The notes beneath the pieces were generated by a model. It was not told where the DNA came from. It saw only the letters and a program-made list of their open reading frames with translations, and did no database searches. Source: Phoronis australis (taxonomy: Eukaryota; Phoronida; Phoronidae). From it: a DNA stretch of 64,000 nt. The position numbers were made by a program, and so were the translations under genes. The stretch spans positions 5,560-69,559 of the forward strand of contig NMRA01000440.1 in assembly GCA_002633005.1 (NCBI GenBank). The letters are read 5' to 3'. The number at the start of each line of letters is the position of its first letter. Position 1 is the stretch's first letter. Positions 54,802-64,000 of this stretch are shown here, piece after piece.

Positions 54802-57800
54802 CTGCGTCACACTGTCTGTGTGTTAACAGGAAATACAAGTAATGTGTTGCTGCCTGCGATTTATGGGATATCTTTTGATTTAGTCCTGCATGTTTTCAGT
54901 TTTGATTTTGATTTTGATATGGATAAATAATTTATTCATTATGACTTTGTTATCTTTTGATACCTACAAACTGTTTTGCAGTTTCTGATCTTTAAATATT
55001 TTTGGAAATAACTGTGAACAGAGTATCTATACGTCGTAATAAAATAATTGTGCCTTTGATTTCTTCTTCTTTTTCAGCGTTCCCGAGCCTTTGATTTAAA
55101 ATGCAGGTTTTATTGTTTTAATTATTTTTTATCAAGTTACACCCCAGTCGGGTAGTTTATCATGTCTGCTCTTTTTCACGACTCTTCCAATCGACTGATC
55201 TTTCAAGCAGCACCTCTCTCTCTCTGTTTAGCTGACTACCTGATAATTTGATATAAAGTCATAAGACATTTTTTATTTTCGTTTCTGTGATTCTTTTGCA
55301 TTTGCCTTATTTTTGCAAATTTGTCTCTGTGTTCAGGTGCTAAAATTCAACAGCTGAAGTAAAAAATGTCTTTCAAACGCTGAGAGAATTTCCTGAAATT
55401 GGAGTCAGTCCCAGATAATAGGGTGTAGGGCCGTGTACAAACCTGGAGCTCTGCAGAGGCAGGGACCAGTTGGTGTTTTGCACAATTAAAGCCCACTACT
55501 GCAAAAATCCCACTACTCCAAAAGCCCAGTACTGGGAATAAGACACTACTCTAAAAAGAAAATTTTGGAACTTTTTACTCCAAACTTACGGAGCTCATTT
55601 TCAAAATTTCATCAGAATCAGAAATTCAAAAATGATATTTATGTATGCTTGATTCATCTAAGAAACACTTTTCTCATTTTTTTTTTTTGTAAATGCTGAC
55701 CATGTGGTGCAAGAGTTATTGTTTGTAAACCACCTAAAGATCATTTAGGCTAAACATGTTCACACATGGGTATTCTTACCATCATCAGAGTGTCTTTATG
55801 GGTTCCCTCAAACAAACACGTTATCAAGGGATACGAGAGTGTGCAAAGATGGTAGAAACAAGTCATTGTACTTCATTGTCACAATTTTATTTCCTAAAAA
55901 AGTAGAAAAATCATGAAATTGGAAAATATCCAAAAGAATGTTCTCCACACTGGATGTTCCCCCAACCGCTGGCTCATGTTCGCTTTCAAAAAATATTTAT
56001 AAATTTCAATATACTGATGGAGGTTTTGAATGTTGTTAAACTTGATATTAAGTGCCATCCGATCCTTTTTAGCATCTGTTTTTATGACGAATGAAAAGAG
56101 TTTCAGCTTATTTATTGTAGATTTGTCGAAAATATACGTGTCGTTAAACGTGCTTACTGTTGGAAAACATATTCCATTTTAACTACGTACAATAAAGACA
56201 CTCTATTTTGACGTCCTTTTGCGCTGTCATTAATACTGAGGAACATGAACAAAAAATTGCTTACAAAAATTACCTTTAAAACATTGAGGCAAAGGTGAGA
56301 GGTCAAGGACACAGCGGTACTAGGAATATCGGGAAGACCCCTTAATGGATTTCAAACTCAGAGTAATGTTTTTGGAGTAGACGACGAATCGAGCATCAAT
56401 ATCGTTTTAAATTTAAAAAATTGGTTTAGTAGTCTTCGAATAAATAAATTCAAAAAATGGTTGTTGTGAGCCTTCGGAGTAGTCACCTGTTACTGTTTAG
56501 GACAAAGTTTAAAAACTTGAAAATGGGTTAGAGATGGACGTTATGGAGATCGAAAGAGGTAAAGCTCAACCATGGTGGCGTGAGGAAAGGGGTTGTGCCA
56601 AACACGGGGAGCAGCTCAAATTATCTGGGCTCGCAAAATTCTTACCACTCTGGGCCCCATTAGCCGGTTGCCTAACATGTGGTCCCAAATTGGGACTCCA
56701 CTACTCACTTTTAATGTGACCCCCTCTTTTACTTATGATATTCTCTAATAAATGTCTGAAAAATGATTTATTTCAATGGAAATAACTTGGATACAGTGAC
56801 TATAGTGGGGGCGTTGCATGAAACGATCACTATTTGTTTTCAATATTATTGAGAATTCAACGCAGATATGTGTAAAAACTAACTCAAGTAAGAAATAACG
56901 ATGAGTGTTTGCTGCGCAAACTAAGGACTATCGAGACAGTCCTGATTTAGACCGTGACTATACTGGCCATTTACAACTGGCTTCACTAGCCTAGACCAGG
57001 AAAAACATACTTGGTTCTGGTCTCCCACTCGTGATCTATGTATATTGTTAGTAGAGATGTTGATGTCTTTGTTATTAGAGCTCGTGTTTATGGGAACAAG
57101 TTCCATATGGCCTAAATAAAAAGTTCAGGCCCTAAAAACAGTTGTGTTTACATAGCTAAAATCCGAAAATTACCCATAATTGCTTACCGGGAATTCCGAC
57201 CTCCCGATGAAACACCATGGGCGTTTATTCGGAAAATTGTTTGGTGTTGCAACTTCTGGTGTCAAGTGTTTAAATAGCGAGACGTTTATTCGGAAAATTT
57301 CCTCTGAAAGCCTACTCAGCCTCAACTTTTTGTCAGAAATTTAGTTTTGTGGAGCATTTATCATTTTTGAGAACGAAAAATGTGTTTGCGAACTATGCAT
57401 TTATTTATATAAAATATAAAAACTGCTTAAATAAAAAATATCAAAGTCAGCGAAATTATGACTTTTCGTTTAAAAGCCCCATTTTTCCACATAAGCGCCC
57501 GGGCGTTTATTTTGTGTTACAAAAATTACTGAAATTTTGTATTTTCCGAAAACACACTCATAGGCTTATCTACGGAAAATCCCAGAAGCTAAGTTTGTGT
57601 GTGTGTGTGTGTGTATTATTACTGTTTTCAGTTGTTTCTATAATAGTTCATTTGTCCAATGTTTACCTGTTGCCCAGATGCCGTTTTTTGCCAATTCGAT
57701 TTCTGAGAAGTAGGCCTGTTGTTACCTGTAGTATTTATCTATACCCGTGAAGTAAAATTTTAATAAATGAAAAGTGTACCTTGCAAAGGAATCCAATTCA

Positions 57801-58699
57801 GCACTTCGTGTTGCTGGCAGCGTACAGTGTATTTGCCGGTTGCCCCACTCTTGGCGGACTGTTCCACTTTTTGATTTTTTTCTGCCACCCCGCCACACCA
57901 TCTTAATGCTTCCGATTTTTGATACACGACCAAATTGATATATTATCATATGGTATTGTAATTTGCCACGTAACAGACCATGTTTCCCCGGTCCACTAAA
58001 AAGAAAACAAAACAATGAGACGCTTCATGAGTTCTTGGGGAACCCACGACTTCACATTCAACCGTAAAAGAGTTGTTGGGCATTTTTGAGTGTTGTATCT
58101 CCCGTTCAACAAAAAAAACTGTCGGTACGTCTTTTGTTGGTTGCAGCGAACATTTCACTGTTACGTTTTAGCTTAGACCCACATCTCCCTTTTTTTTCCT
58201 GAAGTTCCGCTATATTTTCCGGGTTTTTTTTTGGTTCCTGAATGTTGACCGTGACAACTATGCAACACGTGTTCAAAATATTATCGTCTCTTTTCTGAAT
58301 AGTTTCCAAAGTCCGCTTCTTTTAGTAATATAACAATCGTAAAAATGTGCTCCAATGTCTCTTATTCAGGGCAACATACACTACGTGTATCAGGATTTAT
58401 TTATTGTGATATTTAAAATGAGGGTGGCCTCTTCAGTGATGGAACTGCTTTCCAAGAGGTCCCTCAACAACAACAAACAGTAATATAATACAATGAAGTA
58501 ATAAAACAATTAAATATACGTAACAACGATACAATTAAAACAGGTTGAGAATTACGACAATAAATAAATGACAAAAAATGGTGAAAATTTAACCAAGAGA
58601 GATGAAATAAATAAAGAGATGACCCTAAACAGTGACAGTATTTATGACAATGAAAGAATGACATGATTAGACAGGCAGGGTATAAAAAGGTTAGATAAA
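54802..58699. other. Intergenic region between CCDC34 and the LINE relic; no gene recognised
   Basis: Contains short repeated phrases (CCCACTACT at 55493-55550, CGTTTATTCGGAAAAT at about 57222 and 57285) and a TG run at 57596-57614, but no supported exon. Confidence 0.5.
55038..55043 (+). terminator. Polyadenylation signal AATAAA for CCDC34
   Basis: First canonical AATAAA downstream of the CCDC34 stop (about 240 bp after 54801). Confidence 0.5.
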
Positions 58700-59060
58700 T
58701 TACAGCCACTTTTTAATATTACGTTTGTCGGGCCGTTTAATTTCTGGGCTAAAAGAATTCCATATTGTAGCAGCCGGTCTCGGTTTTAATTTTTTTAAAA
58801 GAAACATTTCCAGCAACAGAAGAACGTGTAGTATACACGTTTAAGTACACCGATTTTCTTTGATAATTTCTTTGTGATATGATCTTTGTGCATATTAAAT
58901 TTAAGACTGTGATCTAAAATATGGTCCAAGTACTTAAATTTGGAAACATTCTCGATGGGAGAACCGTTGATAGCAAGGGACAGTTTTTGTTGAGGATCAC
59001 TAATTAACTTTTACTTTCTGCAGAAAAGAGTTTAATTCTAAACTTTTGCGGAAAGTCCTA
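58700..59060 (-). pseudogene. Non-LTR reverse transcriptase C-terminal relic
   Basis: On the minus strand one frame reads KYLDHILDHSLKFNMHKDHI and then KKLSKKIGVLKRVYY. This is the thumb region of a LINE reverse transcriptase (L-G-x-x-x-D-x-x-L, then K-x-x-K-K-x-x-x-x-x-G-x-L-x-R). It ends in stops. It is a short dead fragment, and whether it belongs with the 2890-3290 relic is unknown. Confidence 0.7.
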
Positions 59061-59727
59061 CACTGCAACCAGTGTGATGATCTACCCCCAGTACATTTTA
59101 AAGCTACGTGATAGATGTTTGCCCATTTTTATCTATCAGAAAACCTTAATCTGGAAATTTCGGATAGTGTACTTGGAGTAGTTTATCGAATTTTTTCGCA
59201 AATGTCACTGCATTTTGAATTTTTAATGAAGAATATAATTGTATTAAACTGCACGAAAGGTCCAATTAATTATAATTTATAAATATGTATAATTTTGACT
59301 GAATGCCTGACTAAATTATCCACGTCAAGTGTGAGGGATCCCATGCCAAAAATTGTACGACGACACTTGGCTTACCTCAAAATCCAACTGCTGCCTGGTG
59401 GTTTGGCCCAGTTATGCTGTTTACCCAGCAGCATTGATGAGGAGCATAATATTGCAACATTAAACAAAAGTTTTAGGTTGTAAATGTTACATTTCTTGTC
59501 CAAAAACCTTCCTCGACATGTGCTTTTCACGAAATATTCAAATATGCTGTTTACAAACTTTCAGAATGAAAATTTGAAAATACTATGGTGGTCTCACTAT
59601 CTAAAGAACGATATCATCCGTCAGCTGCCGGAAGCGATTTTAACGATAACATCGATGTCTTTGTTCTGAACCGGCACGAAGATTCTGTGGTGCGCAAATA
59701 TACCGGTCGTGTTGCCCAATCTCTACC

Positions 59728-59952
59728 CATGCGCCCACCCAGGGTGGGCTCGGGGGACTCGAACGAGCCCCCCATTTGGCGAAGTGGNTCCGAGAAAACG
59801 AGGCAAAAGTCCACTAAAAAAGCGCAGACGCACAGTGAAGGTGGTAACCCGTTTTTATAATCCTCCGAGTCCCTCTTTTTTGTTAACAAAAGGTCCACGT
59901 CGCCAGAAATTCGAGCCCCCCCCCCATATTAAAGGCTGGGTGCGCGCGCATG
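59728..59952. mobile_element. TIR element family CATGCGCGCACCC, copy C
   Basis: Left terminus CATGCGCCCACCC, right terminus GGGTGCGCGCGCATG. It shares CCCCCCATTTGGCGAAGTG and AAAGTCCACTAAAAAAGCGC with the other copies. One N at 59788 sits where copy A has about 35 more bases, so a piece is probably missing from the assembly. Confidence 0.85.
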
Positions 59953-60874
59953 CTACCGGTTAGGGCCTGTCAACATAAGATTCTTTTCATGAATATTCTA
60001 AAACTTTTGCCTTTATAAGGTAGAAATATTTGAAACACTGAAATTATTTCCCTTTTGCTTTACTAGTCATTTATATAAAGTCTCTGGTTCATTTCCTCTT
60101 TAATGTTACTTTTACACGCTGTTTTTAATTTTGGTAACGCTCTTGGTTTTTGAAACAAAAAAATATTTTCAAACCAGTCAAGTACGCGAAATGATGATTA
60201 CTTATGAATTATTTAAGTTAGCTTTTGATATAATCAAGAACTGACGACAACGGTCTTTTTAACTCTTTGTGCAATTCGGTTGTCTTAACGGCGGAGTTGC
60301 AAGTTTTAATGACTGTAGATTCCATCGCATGCACATACACCAGAACAAATGAATACAAACAACTTTCACGCATTCCCCAATGCAACCTCAGCAGCCGCGA
60401 AATTGAACTGAGGTATTCCAGGACTACACTCTATCACAGTGCTAAACTTTGCAGTATAGGTGGCGCTGTGTCAGAGGGTATTCCAGCCTCCCGTTCAGTA
60501 ACGCTAGGACCTCGCTAAAAAGCAAGACTTCGCGAGATTACGAGAGATATTGCCGTGTATTTTAAACGAGAACACGTGACATTGACTAGCTTTTAGCTAG
60601 GTCCTAGCGTAGGCCCTAGCGTCTACTGAATGCACGCCAGGACTGGAGTTAGGCGAATGAAACGTGCCAATTTGAACATGGGAATGATGTTCTTAATTAT
60701 ATGGACAAAGGTTGAATCATTCGTTACAGTGAACCGTAACAAAAATAAAAAATATTCATAAAATCAATTGTTTGTGCTTTGAGATAAATATAATTTATAT
60801 ATAAGATGAAAAGTTCACTGAGTTTGCCTCAAGTTAGCCACAGCGTTTCGCCTTTTGTCGACGCCACTTTCATG
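59953..60874. other. Upstream region of enkurin; no gene recognised
   Basis: Holds the second copy of the GCAAGA-YY-TCGCGAGAT repeat (60499-60556, related to 7054-7112) and a cluster of CTAG-rich short palindromes at 60590-60625. No exon seen. Confidence 0.5.
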
Positions 60875-60923
60875 AGTCTCGAATCCAGACTTGAAATTGG
60901 CAATGGAGCCTGGATTCGAGACT
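60875..60923. repeat. 14-bp inverted repeat in the enkurin upstream region
   Basis: AGTCTCGAATCCAG at 60875 and its exact complement at 60910, separated by 21 bases. It could form a hairpin in DNA or in a 5' UTR, or be a remnant of a fold-back element. Confidence 0.8.
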
Positions 60924-60948
60924 ATTTTTGAAGCGACATCTCTTAGCG

Positions 60949-60956
60949 TGACGTCA
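60949..60956. promoter_or_regulatory. Perfect CRE (CREB/CREM/ATF site)
   Basis: TGACGTCA inside the longer palindrome CGTGACGTCACG, about 130 bp before the enkurin ATG. CREM drives many post-meiotic sperm genes in mammals, which fits a flagellar gene. The functional link here is inference. Confidence 0.55.
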
Positions 60957-61082
60957 CGTTGTCAGGGCGATACTTATTTGTTTGATCTCAGATGCACAAT
61001 CGCGGCTGTTGTTGTCGGTCATTCATTTGCGGATTGTGAGGAGAGAGGGAATTGTACACTAAAATTTCGGATTCAAAGTAAA

Positions 61083-64000
61083 ATGGCTGAGGAGAGTATT
61101 TATAACTTAATCCCAAGGGAGGAAGTGAAACCACCCAAACCAAAAAAGTGAGTATTTATCTAAAAAAATTCGTGATGTGGTGAACATGTTCCCTGTTGAA
61201 TTTCGATTATCTGGTGTCTAGCCTATGCGTGCTGGCCATAGGCCTAGTGATTAGGTGATAGGGATGATGTCTTCTTTTTCCTCGGTGTGTGTACGTTGTT
61301 GTGTCGCTAGATTATTGATTAAGTAAACGGCAGCCAAACTTTTGCATAGAGGGCTTGAAGCCCCTCAATTTATGAATTTGGTCAATATTGTTTAGTCTCG
61401 AGCCTACTACGCCTTCTACGGAGAATGGTCTTTAAAAATCTACATACATTCATACAACCTAAGAAATGGGGATGTCCTCACTGTTGCGGACTTCCATATC
61501 AAAAGGTTTAGCTCCAACTCTTTGTAGCAAAATATGTTCTGCCAAGATATGCAGTGCTCAGTGGACTGCAACTGGTAGTCGTAGAGTATTGGTTTAGTTT
61601 TGAGAGCGGGATATGCAACTATTGTATTTCCAAATTACAGTTGTATTTGAAATTGTAATCTGCAACTAGCTCTTGAGCTGTTGTCTCACTCTTATATTTG
61701 TCTCTGACTGATTTCAAACAAATATTACGCTCTTCTATAAAAGTATCTTTGAGGTCACTTATTGAGAGTGGGTGCGATCTGTTACTTTAGCAGTTTAGGT
61801 TAAAAGTAGTGGAAAGCAATGGTGTCGTCATTTACCTATTTTGGTGATTGAGATTTTGCGAAACAGCTGTTATCAACAACATGTGTTATTCAGTGAATGC
61901 TTGATTCTCATCATGGCAGCTGGGACGACATGGCCCAAAGTGTGTATTGCTGATTTTAGAGTTTGACATGGTGCACCCCTAATGCAGATTTTAGTCACAA
62001 CTAATATTTTAATGGCTTTGTTTACACTGTTTCATCTGTTTATAGGTATACATCAACATTCCGAGAAACAGTAAAGCAAGAGAAAGCTGAGGGCAAGTTT
62101 GCCTACAAGACTCTTGGCCAGGCTAAAGTGCCAGTGCCAACAACAGATGAGTTCCTAAAGAAACGATCCGGGGAACCACAGCTACCAGAAAGTAAGTTTG
62201 GTTAGCTGCCTGCTAGTGAAAGAGTTAAAATTTCCCTCCTAAACAAACATTTAATCATGCAATCACACAATATTCCCAACATTGTAACCACTACAACTGT
62301 CACCCTTGTCCCAGCGTTAGTAGCACAGGGTCATATGAGCACATATTAACCAACTGGTCTGTGAAATCAACTGATTACAGCACAAATGTTTCCTGAGGCA
62401 AAGATACCTATCAGCAAGTCCCTATCAATGACACTATTAAGTTTCTTGTTAGTCTTTCTGTTTACTAAATGTCTTCATCATAATGCGCTAACTCAGTAAG
62501 CTCATCTGCAGAGCTCCCAAAGATATTCTTCTTTTTCCATCTGTTGTTGAACTAAAATAGTAATATCAACCATACAAGACCTAATATTACATACCACATC
62601 CGTCTACAACTTAGTCAAATCTTACCTTAATTTTACTCTCAAGTTTCCCTTTTTAAACCTGCTGACATCACAAAGTTAACTCCCGCCATATTGGATCTTA
62701 AAATGCTTGCAATTACTTGGAATGTTAAAGGTTTGTCATGACATATCTACTCTACTATTCAGCTCAAACCTTATGTGCAGTTAAAATTTATTGCTAACAT
62801 ATAAGGATCGATGCTTCGATCATTTGTTGAAACCGGAAGAAGAAAACCAGTTCTGCATAAATAACTACAAGGTCTTGTTGCATTACTATGAATTATTAAT
62901 TGAAGTAATTGGGAGATAATAGACCCCTCAGTAATGCCAATCATCAGCTCATCACTGATAATTAAATGTACTGTTCCCATGTATCACTAAAATTTACTGT
63001 AAACAAGTTTTATAGGCCACCCTAAACATTTCAATGTTATACTTAATTTCTGACAGATTCAGGATTTCCTTGCTTCCTTTACAGAAAAACCATTTAAGTA
63101 TCCTGACGAAGATCGGAGACGTGCGCCAGTTCCTGCTAGGAATGATGTCCCAGTTCTTGGAATGAAGACAAACAAAAACTTCATCACAACAAATGCAGTG
63201 AACAACATAATGTCTGTACCAAAAGTGCCTGCAAAGAAATATGCTGACACCAGGGGGGGTGACACACATGCGCTTCCACCTTCCGGATTAGAACCTACAT
63301 ATGTCCACAAGAAGGTACATATTATGGAATTGTTATTGATCTGTGATGCGTGTGATAGAGACATAGCTGTGGTACCCTACTTTTGTGTATAGCCCCCTGT
63401 CAAAAAGTCACTCATTGTCAAAAGATGGGGCATTGCACTAACTTGTCATATTTTACCCTAACTCATTTTAAGGTGCCGTGTATAAAGCAAGTACACGGGA
63501 AGAAGGTGCCTGAAGATATGTTTGTCAAATGCTTCACTGCAAGATTACGAAATTTCTCAATTTAAAATGTGTCGTTCTTTTGAAAATGTTCTTTTTCATC
63601 TAGTTTGTAGTAATGAGCCTTTACAAAGTTGTGATGCAATATTTTGTCTTGCCTTATTTAATAGCACACTTTAGTTGATGAAATTTTGCGTTCTTTTTTA
63701 GAATTTTGGCAAGACGCCAGTTTACCTTGTCAAGAGGCAAGAAGAAGTGAGGAAAGCTCAAGAAGAATACGACGCTTACGTAGCAGAACACTTCAGGCGA
63801 GGAGCCATGAAAGCATTGTCTGAGGGCGAGCGCCAACAGATTATTAATGGACTTAAGGAAAACTGGGAAGAACTACACCATCAGTATCAGGGACTTTCTG
63901 TTGTAATTGATACAGCACCCAAGAAATACCGGAAGGAAAGGATGGAAACAGAAATGAAGCAATTGGAGCGTGATATCGAAATGATGGAAAAGCACAAAGT
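61083..64000 (+). CDS. ENKUR: Enkurin, four exons seen, 3' end beyond the window
   Basis: Calmodulin- and TRPC-channel-binding adaptor of the sperm flagellum, also found as a microtubule inner protein in motile axonemes. Exons: 61083-61147, 62046-62191, 63085-63314 and 63702 to the window edge. All are in phase, with 246 residues visible against about 256 in the family. Seen: N-terminal ESIYNLIP, the Pro-rich VKPPKPKK run, FLKKRSGE, a NFITTNAVNNI block, LEPSGL-like LPPSGLEPTY, and then the enkurin domain (KAQEEYDAY, LSEGERQQII, LKENWEELH) with the EMKQLERDIEMMEKHK end. The IQ-like calmodulin site should lie in the last exon. Upstream of the chosen ATG the frame stays open to another ATG at 60903. 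I prefer 61083 because it matches the family's start and has a good context (AAAATGG). Confidence 0.96.

Noticed and set aside
56534-56719. A small gene with a good-looking ATG
   Set aside because: No recognisable domain, no splice support and no neighbour context.

Overview
The window is animal nuclear DNA. It has spliced genes with GT-AG introns, long AT-rich introns and several kinds of decayed transposon. The genes (enkurin, CCDC34, a Dpy-30/ankyrin protein) point to an animal with motile cilia or flagella. The mix of Gypsy, Penelope-like, non-LTR, hAT-type and PIF/Harbinger-type remnants suggests an invertebrate. A marine invertebrate deuterostome such as a lancelet is my guess, with low confidence. 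Two assembly joins marked by a single N carry the same sequence on both sides. One pair differs at a handful of sites, as expected of alleles in a very heterozygous genome.

Layout. 1-3879: repeats only (palindromes, a TG run, a non-LTR reverse-transcriptase relic, a palindromic MITE). 3880-10982 (+): a complete five-exon cytosolic sulfotransferase of 300 residues. 11035-15515: a TIR element, a non-LTR 3' relic and otherwise featureless sequence. 15516-21067 (-): a complete seven-exon 3-hydroxyisobutyrate dehydrogenase-type gene of 324 residues, one exon of which appears twice around an assembly join. 21068-25012: little besides a tRNA-derived SINE. 25018-30944 (-): a decayed Gypsy-type LTR retrotransposon with both LTRs and a matching 5-bp target duplication. 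It has no recognisable integrase and carries a nested PIF/Harbinger-like MITE.

32115-54801 (+): CCDC34, five exons. Its 13.6-kb last intron holds a complete nine-exon gene on the opposite strand (44383-52670, 658 residues) with ankyrin repeats, a Dpy-30 motif and a coiled coil. That protein is built from two copies of a three-exon ankyrin module. 54802-60900: no gene seen. 61083-64000 (+): enkurin, four exons visible, lacking only its last few residues at the window edge.

The right half of the window is therefore a run of three genes tied to the sperm flagellum or axoneme: CCDC34, the nested ankyrin/Dpy-30 gene and enkurin. Candidate RFX X-boxes lie upstream of the first two, and a perfect CRE palindrome lies upstream of the third. 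All exon joins given here were checked for reading phase. Products were assigned by recognising conserved motifs, not by a database search.
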